Position numbers and translations under genes: made by a program. DNA of 64,000 nt from Eubacteriales bacterium (GTDB taxonomy: Bacteria > Bacillota > Clostridia > Saccharofermentanales > DTU023). Where the stretch lies: positions 456,347-520,346 of the forward strand of contig JAUNLW010000001.1 of NCBI GenBank assembly GCA_030532065.1, written 5' to 3'. Shown in pieces: positions 1-7,509 of this stretch. Under the pieces are notes generated by a model that saw nothing but the letters and a program-made list of their open reading frames with translations, was not told the origin of the DNA and searched no databases. Within the stretch, counting starts at the first letter, position 1; the number at the start of each line of letters is the position of its first letter.

Positions 1-42
1 AGAATTGTTTAGAATAAGTATTAGTGATTATGCCAGCCGAGA

Positions 43-669
43 TTAGATTGAATCATTAAGGCACAGTTCAAATACTTCTTCCCAAACATCTCTGGGCTGC
101 GCTCCGCTCAAAACATATTTACCGTTCACTATGAAGCCTGGAACATTACCATTCAATCCAACGAGATCATTAGTTTTAGCATTCTCTATTAGCTTATGTT
201 CCCAAATGGGCTCTGTTAGTGCTTTATCTAAGCTTATTGGAGGTAATCCTACTTGCAATATAGCTTGAAGGATTACGTTTGGATCACTTATATTTTGCCC
301 TTTGAACATATATAAGTCCCATATCTGATTAAGAAAAGCTTCTCCTTTACCTTTGCTTAGAGCATATTCAGCTACGCGCAAAGCGCTGTGTGTATTTGAA
401 AAGATGTCTTTTTCAAAGAAATGAATACCATAGGGCTGACCTATGGTATTCAATACATCGTAAAATTGTTTTGGATCTTCTAAATGCCAGCTCATAGGCA
501 TTCCGTGTATGGGAGCATCTGGATGTATTTCCATGAATAGATAATCTAGCTGAAAATCATACTTATCCCTTAGTGAATCAAGCATATATTTGCCCAAACA
601 ACACCATTCACAGATGATATCTAGCAGCATGACCACATGTATTTTTTTCTCTTCAACCCGAGTATCCAT
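43..669 (-). CDS. DsbA/FrnE-family thiol oxidoreductase
   Basis: The protein of about 208 residues has a thioredoxin-like fold of the DSBA/FrnE type. An N-terminal CEWCC motif (Cys20, Cys23, Cys24) replaces the usual CPWC. A C-terminal VPGFIVNGKY stretch fits the cis-proline loop, and it is followed by the family's SGAQ motif. No signal peptide is seen, so it probably acts in the cytoplasm as a thiol-disulfide oxidoreductase or isomerase. I chose the ATG at 669 because an AGGGG ribosome binding site lies 5 nt upstream; a GTG at 675 sits inside that site. It starts 8 nt after the upstream permease stop, so the two are probably one operon. The substrate is unknown. Lying opposite a cluster of reductase proteins rich in active-site Cys and Sec, it may be a redox partner (inference). 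Confidence 0.8.
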   Translation of the reverse strand: MDTRVEEKKIHVVMLLDIICEWCCLGKYMLDSLRDKYDFQLDYLFMEIHPDAPIHGMPMSWHLEDPKQFYDVLNTIGQPYGIHFFEKDIFSNTHSALRVAEYALSKGKGEAFLNQIWDLYMFKGQNISDPNVILQAILQVGLPPISLDKALTEPIWEHKLIENAKTNDLVGLNGNVPGFIVNGKYVLSGAQPRDVWEEVFELCLNDSI

Positions 670-677
670 AAACACCC

Positions 678-2396
678 CTAACTTAGTAATTCTGGCATTG
701 GATCTATTCCCAAATATATGAAAAGACCTACTAGCAAGGATACTATTAAACTATACATGAGACAGGGGACAATATTTATTCGAATTAGCTTACCTTCATT
801 GCCATTTGTACCTGTTGTGGCACAAACAGAAACTATATTATTTACGCAGATCATATTGCCGATACATCCTCCCATCGACTGTAATGCAACAATGAAGACA
901 GGAGAAGTTCCTATTAGAGTAGCTGTTTCAAACTGGAGAGAGGCGAACAGTGTGTTAGATACCGTACATGATCCAGACATAAAAGAACCTAGGACACCTA
1001 ACAAAGGTGCTACTAAGAAGTAACCTTTGGGGAATAATTTAGCTAAAGCTCTAGCCATTACATAAAGCATACTGCTGTTAGTGAAATTGAAATCTCCACC
1101 AAAACTATCTGCCGCAACTATACTACCTATAGCCGCGTTACTGGTATAGCGGTACATATTGACCATGGCTACACCAAATAACAGCGCGACCGCTGCACCT
1201 GAAACTTGTTTAAAAGATTCTCTGATTGCAGCTTTAGCGTCATCTCTACGCATATGATGGATAAAAATGGTTAGCAAAGCTATGGGAATAAAAGGCATAA
1301 TTCCCGCATTGTACAGAAACTTAAAATCCCAGTTAACTCCCTGTACTCCTAAAATGTCGTGAATTTTAATAGTTAGCTTATCTGCCGTAAAAAATGTTTT
1401 TAATCCGAATAAATTAAGCCGGCTAGCAACCAGCATTAGACTAATGATTATATAAGGCATCCAAGCGAGGATAGGCTTCATATTAGTATCTTTGACCGAG
1501 GAAACTACAGTAGTGGATTGCCAGGATGGATGCCCCCAATCTTGATGTCCTTCAAATGTCCAAACTTTTTTCGGCATCATGAAACCTTTTTTTGCGGCAA
1601 AAATAAGAATAGGGAGCGCGCCCAAGAACGACACCATCGAAACCAGTTCTGGTGCAGAAGTCAGAGCCAATAATATATACAACGTACCAACAACCGCTGC
1701 CGTGAGGAGACAAAATGGAATGGCTGGAAGTGCGTCTTTGAAGGAATGGTTCTTGCCAAAAACTTTTACCAGCACAAAAACTCCGGCCATAATAATAAAA
1801 ATTCCGCCAATCATATGTGGGATACAAACCCATTTCGTCAATTCAGAAGTAAACTCTGCTGGATCACCACCACGCAAAATAACAGCATCTGAGACAACAC
1901 GAGAAGCAGTCAATAAAGGAACACCTACAGGTCCTGGATTAACAGGAGTGGAATTATAAATTAGGCAAACTGAAGCGGCTGCTAACGGAGGAAACCCTAA
2001 ACTGATTAAGATAGGTGCAGCAAGTGCGGCAGGTGTACCAAAGCCGGCAGACCCCTCAATAAATCCTGCGAAAACGAAACCAATTAAAATTGCTTGAATT
2101 CTAGCATCTTCAGTTATACCGGAAAACATTTTATTAATTGAGGCCATTGCGCCTGATTGCTTTAAAATGTTCATCAGTAATATAGCGCCAAAAATGATAG
2201 CGATTGTTTCAAAAGCTCCAAGAAACCCGGAGATTGTACGCGCTGAAATTTCGTGCGCGGACATTTTCCAAATAAAGCCTGCGGTTAGACATGCTACTAG
2301 CCAAGATAGAATTAATGATTTTTTTGCAGGCCAATTAAAGAAAACCATTAAAACTACAGTAAGTAGAATCGGAACTGAAGCTATTAAAGCATACAC
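678..2396 (-). CDS. lctP: L-lactate permease family transporter (LctP)
   Basis: A very hydrophobic protein of 572 residues with a dozen or more predicted membrane segments. It contains the LctP-family signature [17 protein letters not shown] at about residues 110-126 and a conserved C-terminal block with [11 protein letters not shown] and [15 protein letters not shown]. The family imports lactate or glycolate by proton symport. The length matches the family. The start is GTG, with an AGGGGG ribosome binding site about 10 nt upstream; no in-frame ATG lies closer. It is first in a leftward operon with the DsbA-like gene and diverges from a TetR-type regulator. The substrate could be lactate or another small carboxylate linked to the nearby reductase-like genes (inference). 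Confidence 0.88.
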   Translation of the reverse strand: MYALIASVPILLTVVLMVFFNWPAKKSLILSWLVACLTAGFIWKMSAHEISARTISGFLGAFETIAIIFGAILLMNILKQSGAMASINKMFSGITEDARIQAILIGFVFAGFIEGSAGFGTPAALAAPILISLGFPPLAAASVCLIYNSTPVNPGPVGVPLLTASRVVSDAVILRGGDPAEFTSELTKWVCIPHMIGGIFIIMAGVFVLVKVFGKNHSFKDALPAIPFCLLTAAVVGTLYILLALTSAPELVSMVSFLGALPILIFAAKKGFMMPKKVWTFEGHQDWGHPSWQSTTVVSSVKDTNMKPILAWMPYIIISLMLVASRLNLFGLKTFFTADKLTIKIHDILGVQGVNWDFKFLYNAGIMPFIPIALLTIFIHHMRRDDAKAAIRESFKQVSGAAVALLFGVAMVNMYRYTSNAAIGSIVAADSFGGDFNFTNSSMLYVMARALAKLFPKGYFLVAPLLGVLGSFMSGSCTVSNTLFASLQFETATLIGTSPVFIVALQSMGGCIGNMICVNNIVSVCATTGTNGNEGKLIRINIVPCLMYSLIVSLLVGLFIYLGIDPMPELLS

Positions 2397-2581
2397 AATA
2401 CAATTACCCCCTCACATTTACGAGTATCATCCTCAAAAATCAGATGCATTACTGCACTTGGCGGTATGGTAGGCAATTTTTGTTGAAACAAGCATTGTCA
2501 GATTTAGGCAAGTGTCTATATTTACGTTAGATTTAATAATTTTTCTCTGTAAAGTGTTTAATTTTTGTGCATAAAAATTTT

Positions 2582-2600
2582 TTGCGCAAGTTTTGCAAAA
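2582..2600. promoter_or_regulatory. Tandem palindromes, candidate regulator operator
   Basis: TTGCGCAA (2582-2589) and TTTTGCAAAA (2591-2600) are two perfect palindromes with centres exactly 10 bp apart. They lie in the 220-bp AT-rich gap between the divergent permease and TetR-type genes. One-turn spacing suits two regulator dimers on the same DNA face. Binding by the adjacent TetR protein is inferred. Confidence 0.45.
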
Positions 2601-2630
2601 CTAATTCTCTAAATCCTCAAGCGTTTCCTT

Positions 2631-2636
2631 TATAAT
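2631..2636 (+). promoter_or_regulatory. -10 box upstream of the TetR-type gene
   Basis: A perfect TATAAT lies 57 nt before the chosen TetR-type start. The -35 region 17 bp upstream is poor, which fits a regulated promoter. The tandem palindromes lie 31 bp further upstream. Confidence 0.5.
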
Positions 2637-2693
2637 AGTAACCAAAGTGAAAGTTCGGACGCTTAAATGATTCGTAAAGTAAAGGGGGTCTTG

Positions 2694-3320
2694 ATGCCTA
2701 TTAATAAAGTAACCAAAGGCGCTATTTCCTCAGCAATAGAAGAACTTCTATTGACTTGTTCTTTTACTAAAGTTACAGTCAAAGACATTGCCGACACCTG
2801 CGGTATCAGCAGAAATACTTTTTATTATCATTTCCAGGATAAGTATGAGCTGATGGATTGGATCTTTATGGAAGATTTAGCGGAAAATGTAAAAAATTAT
2901 GATGACCCAGATAAACTGGCTGATACTTTTCTTGCCATATGCAGGTTTATGCTTAAGAGGAGAAACCTGTATTATCCATTTTTACAGTATAATGGTCAAA
3001 ATTCTTTGCAAGAAAGATTGACAGAATTCTATTACGAACTTTGGCTTTTGAAAATAAATATGCAATACGCTAATTCTGGATTGAAACTACGTGACAATGA
3101 ATTAGAAGTCTATGCCAGGATGAATGCGCATGCTTTAGTGGGATTAATTTGTGATTGGGTCAACAATGGGATGCGTAATGATTATACGCAGTATCTGGAT
3201 GAAGTTTACTCCATTATTTATTTACAAGGTGAACTGCACTCAGCAATGTTAGAATGTCGCTTGAACATGAAAGAGAAATCGCCTCAATCAAATACATTGA
3301 ATGGAGCAGAAGTTTCCTAA
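2694..3320 (+). CDS. TetR/AcrR-family transcriptional regulator
   Basis: A 208-residue protein with an N-terminal TetR helix-turn-helix: residues 19-40 hold FTKVTVKDIADTCGISRNTF, followed by YYHFQDKYELMDW, the classical TetR recognition region. The helical C-terminal ligand domain resembles the DhaS-type TetR group. I prefer the ATG at 2694 because AAAGGGGG lies 5 nt before it; an ATG at 2667 lacks such a site. The stop overlaps the next start (TAATG), so it is translationally coupled to the half-length GrdB-like gene. It probably controls that operon and possibly the divergent permease operon through the palindromes at 2582-2600. The ligand is unknown. Confidence 0.85.
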   Translation: MPINKVTKGAISSAIEELLLTCSFTKVTVKDIADTCGISRNTFYYHFQDKYELMDWIFMEDLAENVKNYDDPDKLADTFLAICRFMLKRRNLYYPFLQYNGQNSLQERLTEFYYELWLLKINMQYANSGLKLRDNELEVYARMNAHALVGLICDWVNNGMRNDYTQYLDEVYSIIYLQGELHSAMLECRLNMKEKSPQSNTLNGAEVS

Positions 3321-4135
3321 TGAAGCCACTACCTGTTTACTCAAGAGATACTGATTCTTCCGATGAAGATTACAAACCTCCCGTACCTTTAATAAATTAT
3401 GGTATACCTGCCCCCAAACGTTGCGTGTCCATGCTGTTGGCAAAGTACAAGTGTGAAAACTATCATACAGAAGTTGATATGTATGCACCTGTACAAATGG
3501 ATAGCCCTGTATTAAAAGTTCCTTTATCTGAGGCCAGAATCATTATGATAACAGACGGTGGATTAGTACCGGTTGGTAATCCAGATCGTATTCCACCAAC
3601 CAATGCAAACAGTTTTGGTATTTACTCTTTTGGTAGATGTAAATCGCTGGAGAGCGGAAATTACGAAGTCTCCCACCAAGGCTACTGTCATAACGAGATT
3701 GACTTCAATCCTAATCGTCTTTTGCCGGTAGATATTTTATCCTTTTTGACCGATAAAGGCGTAATTGGCGAACTATACCCTTACTTTGTAAGTACTACCG
3801 GTGTAATGGTTCCTTGTGAAAATGCTAAATCTTTGGGAAGCCGCATTGCGGACTTTGTGAAAAAAAGACCTATAGATGCAGCAATTATAGTTTCTACTTG
3901 TGCTACAAGTACCAGATGTGGATCTTATATTGGAATTGCTCTGGAAAACAAGGATATACCAGCCGTACAAATTACTAATTTAACTGATATTGCAAAAAGC
4001 ACAGGGATGCATCGCGTGATTTCAGGTGACAGTGTTGATTGTCCAATTGGCAATAGTAAAATGTCCTCTGAGATTGAGTGGCATTTTCGACAAAATATTG
4101 TTTTAAACGCGCTGAATACTTTGACGCATATTTAA
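3320..4135 (+). CDS. Half-length GrdB-like protein with Cys at the Sec position
   Basis: A 271-residue protein colinear with the C-terminal two thirds of the GrdB-like selenoprotein downstream. Shared blocks include ITDGGLVPVGNPD, NYEVSHQGY, TTGVM and VQITNLTDI. The residue aligned with selenocysteine is Cys194 in STCATSTRCG, encoded by TGT (3899-3901) rather than TGA; Cys200 is also kept. The N-terminal domain of about 170 residues present in true GrdB is missing. The reading frame is open upstream to 3254 but codes nothing GrdB-like there, and the ATG at 3320 overlaps the regulator stop. No SECIS-like hairpin follows the TGT. It could be a redox subunit, a sensor or a paralogue that lost its N-terminal domain. 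Its function is unknown. Confidence 0.8.
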   Translation: MKPLPVYSRDTDSSDEDYKPPVPLINYGIPAPKRCVSMLLAKYKCENYHTEVDMYAPVQMDSPVLKVPLSEARIIMITDGGLVPVGNPDRIPPTNANSFGIYSFGRCKSLESGNYEVSHQGYCHNEIDFNPNRLLPVDILSFLTDKGVIGELYPYFVSTTGVMVPCENAKSLGSRIADFVKKRPIDAAIIVSTCATSTRCGSYIGIALENKDIPAVQITNLTDIAKSTGMHRVISGDSVDCPIGNSKMSSEIEWHFRQNIVLNALNTLTHI

Positions 4136-4328
4136 TGTAGTTTTCACACGCATTTAAACAAAATACAGTCTAGTAATTTTGGGCAATTTAAATAATTGTC
4201 AAAAATCTAAACAGGTAACTTCATTGAGAATTGTGTGCTTTTTATTATGACTGATAATCAAATTGACAGTAATTTACGTCATTTGGCGGAAATCACAGTA
4301 GAAAGAGTATAAGAAGGAGGCTTGTCTA

Positions 4329-5606
4329 ATGAGCAAAAGATTGCAAATTGACTATATCCATATCTACGATGTGCAATTTGGTGATGTGACTTCACTTGAA
4401 AACGGAGTTCTCACCATTAATAAAGAAGAACTACTAAGCATGGTTGAGAGTGAGCTGTTTGCCGATCTTGATATCAAAATCGCCTGCCCTGGAGACAGTT
4501 GCCGCATCTTAGGTATTCATGACGTTATGCAGCCAAGATGCAAAGCTGATGCTCCAGAAACTAGTTATCCTGGTATTTGGGGTAAATTAGCCCCTATGGG
4601 AGAAGGTCGCACAGTTGCTCTCAAGGGTGTGGTTGTGTCTGATATTTACTATGCTAAGTGTAATATCAAATACTACTTGGATATGGGTGGAGAATGCGCG
4701 AAATACAGCAATTTTTCCCGACATTTTCATGTGGTTTTGGATGCTAAACCAGCACCGGGCATAAGTGATCTTAGCTACGCTGAAGCCCTAAAAAACGCAT
4801 CTTTAACCATAAATGTTTTCCTGGCCAAGTTAGGCTTGGATCAAAAGCCCGATGACACAAAGGTTTATGAATTAGGACCAGTTGGCCCGGGACCTGATGG
4901 CAAGCCTTTGCCAAAAGTTGCTTATCATGTAGTACATATGGCTTCTCATGATACCTGGAATTTTTTGCTTTACGGACAAAGCGCTTTGAATTTCTTGCCA
5001 ATAATAGTACAGCCTACTGAGATACTGGATGGTGCCATGATTTGGCGATATTGGGAACCAAACTATTTCCTCCAAGAAGAAGTGTATATCAAGGAGCTAA
5101 TGGATAGACACGGCAAGGATCTCGAATTTGTGGGAGTAGTTTTCTCAAATAATGTAATGAAAATCGATGGTAAAGATGCTATGGGCATGATGGCAGCTAC
5201 GCTTTGCAAAGAAACTCTCAAGGCGGATTGCGTTATTGTCAACAAGTCAGGAATGGGTCACTGCCAGCTGGATCAAGCTCTTGCTTACAATTGGGAAGAG
5301 AGCATGGGAATGAAATGTGTTATGAATCTTAGCGCCGTTTCAAATGATAAGCCAGGAGATATGTTGGTTATATCTGATCCCAAAATTGATGCTGTAATCA
5401 ATAGTGGACGCAACTATGATCTGAATCATCCTAAGGTTGAGAGAGTAATAGGTGAAGATAGTAATGTACCCTCCTTAATGGGAGTCGATGTTAGAGGACC
5501 ATTCACTCATACTACCAATTTTGCCTATCAAGGAATCTGGTCTCAACTTGGAGATTGCTATGTTACCACAGACGCGGATCTTCCATTCAAAAAAGAAACG
5601 AGGTAG
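4329..5606 (+). CDS. GrdE-like protein lacking the processing cysteine
   Basis: A 425-residue protein matching the length and organisation of GrdE/GrdG/GrdI, the component B proprotein of glycine, sarcosine and betaine reductases. It has the N-terminal FGDVTSLENGVLTINKEEL block, a CPGDSCRI block where the family usually has HPGESTRI, and the central PTEILDGA and DRHGKDLEFVGVVFSNN blocks. In canonical GrdE a cysteine near residue 242 follows DGA and is the autocleavage site that yields a pyruvoyl group. Here that stretch reads IWRYWEPNYF with Trp242, so cleavage looks impossible. AGGAGG lies 8 nt before the ATG. It is followed after 5 nt by the selenoprotein gene, its likely partner. The family call is firm; substrate and activity are unknown. 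Confidence 0.82.
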   Translation: MSKRLQIDYIHIYDVQFGDVTSLENGVLTINKEELLSMVESELFADLDIKIACPGDSCRILGIHDVMQPRCKADAPETSYPGIWGKLAPMGEGRTVALKGVVVSDIYYAKCNIKYYLDMGGECAKYSNFSRHFHVVLDAKPAPGISDLSYAEALKNASLTINVFLAKLGLDQKPDDTKVYELGPVGPGPDGKPLPKVAYHVVHMASHDTWNFLLYGQSALNFLPIIVQPTEILDGAMIWRYWEPNYFLQEEVYIKELMDRHGKDLEFVGVVFSNNVMKIDGKDAMGMMAATLCKETLKADCVIVNKSGMGHCQLDQALAYNWEESMGMKCVMNLSAVSNDKPGDMLVISDPKIDAVINSGRNYDLNHPKVERVIGEDSNVPSLMGVDVRGPFTHTTNFAYQGIWSQLGDCYVTTDADLPFKKETR

Positions 5607-5611
5607 ACACA

Positions 5612-6931
5612 ATGGCCAATAAGTTAAAAGTCGTTCATTATATTAACCAGTTTTTTGCAGGCATGGGCGGTGAAGATACGGCTAGTGTTGGTGTATCTGT
5701 GCGTGAAGGTGCGGTTGGCCCAGGTTTAGCGTTACAGAAAGCCTTGGGAGATGAATATAGAATAGTTGCTACTATCGTATGCGGAGATAATACGATTGCC
5801 GAAGACACGGATCGTGTTCTAGAAGAGTTTGGAAAAATAATCAAGAAATATGATCCAGATCTATTTGTCGCTGGTCCTGGATTCAATGCTGGACGCTATG
5901 GCATAGGTTGTGGAGCTTCAGTCGCTTATGTAACTGAGCAATTGAAAATTCCTGCTGTTACCGGCTTATATGCTGAAAACCCTGGTACGGATTTATATAA
6001 AGATCGTGGCTATATCCTGCAAACAAAAAATAACGCTGCCAGTATGGGCAAGTTTATTCCTGTTTTAGCAAAATTTGCTGATCGTTTGGTAAAAGGGGAA
6101 CATATTGGTGATGGTAAGCAGGAAGGCTATCATGGTTCAGGCAAAGCTCCTGAAATCGATTTCAGTATTCCTGCCAGTAAACGTGGAGTAGATATGCTCC
6201 TTAAAAAATACCAAGGCAAAGACTTCTCTACGGAAGTAATTATGCCAAATCACGAAGAAATTCCGGTTCCGGTATTGAACAAGCCGTTAAGTGAATGTAC
6301 GATAGCTTTCGTAACAGATGGAGGTTTAGTACCAAAAGGAAATCCCGATAATATGGTTCCTACAAATTCCAAAGAATTTAACCGCTATAGTATCGGAACA
6401 GGTGATGGTCTCAAAGCTGATGATTACGAAGTAAGCCATCAAGGTTACAATAATACCTTCGTACTGGAGGATCCTAACCGGCTTGTGCCTATTGACGCGG
6501 CAATCGCGTTGAAGAAAAAAGGTGAGATTGGCAATCTCTTAGATCATTACTACACCACTGCAGGCGTTATGACACCTATGGAAAAAGGTAAGCAGTTTGG
6601 TTCTGATATTGCGCAAGACTTAAAAGATCACAATGTAGATGCTGTCATTTTGACAAGTACCTGAGGTACCTCCTCTCGCTGCGGCGCAGTGATGACTAAG
6701 GAAATAGAACGAGCAGGTATTCCAGTTGTTCACGTCACTAATCTTACAGAGATTTCTAAAGGTATAGGAAGCCATAGAATTTTACGCGGTAACAGCGTAC
6801 TCCATGTTTTCGGCAATCCTGGGTTGCCACATGAACAGGAAGAAAAGTATCGAGAAAACCATTTAGCAAAAGCTCTAAATATGTTGGAAGTAAAACCAGA
6901 AGCAGGTCAAAACAGCATTGTCGAAGATTAA
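5612..6931 (+). CDS. GrdB-like selenoprotein (component B, Sec-containing)
   Basis: A 439-residue selenoprotein of the glycine/sarcosine/betaine reductase selenoprotein B family. The frame is interrupted only by TGA at 6662-6664 (codon 351), exactly where GrdB carries selenocysteine: ILTST-U-GTSSRCGAV, continuing into IERAGIPVVHVTNLTEIS. A SECIS hairpin follows directly. The N-terminal half has NQFFAGMGGED and REGAVGPGLAL blocks, and the middle has FVTDGGLVPKGNPDN and DYEVSHQGYNN. The family's UxxCxxC motif is altered: the middle Cys is Ser, while the last Cys (357) is kept. The ATG at 5612 follows the GrdE-like stop by 5 nt with a modest GAGG site. Standard gene callers would split it in two. 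No grdA, grdC, grdD or sel genes are in the window. Confidence 0.9.
6662..6692 (+). other. Selenocysteine UGA codon with bacterial SECIS hairpin
   Basis: The UGA (6662-6664) is followed by a 7-bp stem, 6676-6682 paired with 6686-6692 with one G-U pair, closed by a GGC loop at 6683-6685. The loop begins 18 nt after the UGA and starts with G, which fits the known bacterial SECIS rule of an apical loop roughly 16-37 nt downstream with an early G. The hairpin lies inside the coding sequence, as usual in bacteria. Confidence 0.85.
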
Positions 6932-6995
6932 CGGCCTCAGGCTTGATACCTTTTTCTCAAAAGTTGTTTAAAAGTCTCAAAACTGGCTCAAGCTC

Positions 6996-7024
6996 TTGAC
7001 TTTAAGACCTGTCCCGGTTAGACT
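6996..7024 (+). promoter_or_regulatory. Promoter of rplS
   Basis: TTGACT (6996-7001), 17-bp spacer, TAGACT (7019-7024). Transcription would start near 7031, giving a 65-nt leader before rplS and separating it from the selenoprotein gene upstream. Confidence 0.6.
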
Positions 7025-7030
7025 TTGAAA

Positions 7031-7095
7031 GTTATTAGGGGTGGTCCGCTGCAATTGCGTGCAAGAACACCTAAGCAGAGAGGAGGATACGCAAT
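7031..7095 (+). promoter_or_regulatory. L19 leader-like 5' UTR
   Basis: The rplS leader folds with GGTG (7040-7043) against CACC (7068-7071) around a GTCCGCTG element and a small TTGC/GCAA hairpin. This recalls the Firmicute L19 leader family, which is thought to bind L19 for autoregulation. Assignment is from memory of the motif. The AGGAGG site follows at 7081-7086. Confidence 0.5.
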
Positions 7096-7455
7096 ATGGA
7101 CTTAATCGAAGCTGTAGAACGAGAATATTTGCGCGACAGCTATGACCAGGTTGAGATCGGTGACTACGTTAAAGTACACCTGCAGATCCGCGAAGGTCAA
7201 CGCGTTCGTATTCAGGTTTTTGAGGGTACCGTTATTGCTCGCAAAGGATCTGGCCTCAGCGAAACCATTACGGTTCGTCGCCTGTCCTATGGTGTTGGCG
7301 TAGAACGTGTATTACCTGTCCATTCCCCCCGTATCGATAGGATCGAGATCGTACGTAAGGGTGACGTAAGGCGCGCTAAGCTTTACTATATCCGCGATCG
7401 TGTGGGAAAGAAGGCAAGAGTCAAGGAAAAGCTCAATGTGAGCAAAGAAGACTAA
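7096..7455 (+). CDS. rplS: 50S ribosomal protein L19
   Basis: A 119-residue protein with the standard L19 sequence: [21 protein letters not shown] and [13 protein letters not shown] in the middle and [19 protein letters not shown] near the end. L19 sits at the 30S-50S interface of the ribosome. AGGAGG lies 9 nt before the ATG. In Firmicutes rplS normally follows rpsP-rimM-trmD; here the selenoprotein cluster lies upstream instead and rplS has its own promoter and leader. The order rplS-rbgA-rnhB downstream is the usual one. Codon use looks biased, as expected for a highly expressed gene. Confidence 0.98.
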   Translation: MDLIEAVEREYLRDSYDQVEIGDYVKVHLQIREGQRVRIQVFEGTVIARKGSGLSETITVRRLSYGVGVERVLPVHSPRIDRIEIVRKGDVRRAKLYYIRDRVGKKARVKEKLNVSKED

Positions 7456-7463
7456 GCAAGATC

Positions 7464-7493
7464 AAGAGGAGAGCCCCAGGGTTCTCCTCTTTA
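7464..7493 (+). terminator. Hairpin after rplS, attenuator or terminator
   Basis: A 9-bp perfect stem, AAGAGGAGA (7464-7472) with TCTCCTCTT (7483-7491), and a 10-nt loop, followed by only a short T-run. It starts 8 nt after the rplS stop and probably lowers read-through into rbgA. Confidence 0.6.
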
Positions 7494-7509
7494 CTATGGA
7501 GCGATATTT

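Noticed and set aside
6662..6691. GrdB-like gene as a frameshifted or nonsense-mutated pseudogene
   Set aside because: The single TGA sits at the known selenocysteine position, the frame is unbroken on both sides and a SECIS hairpin follows at the right distance.
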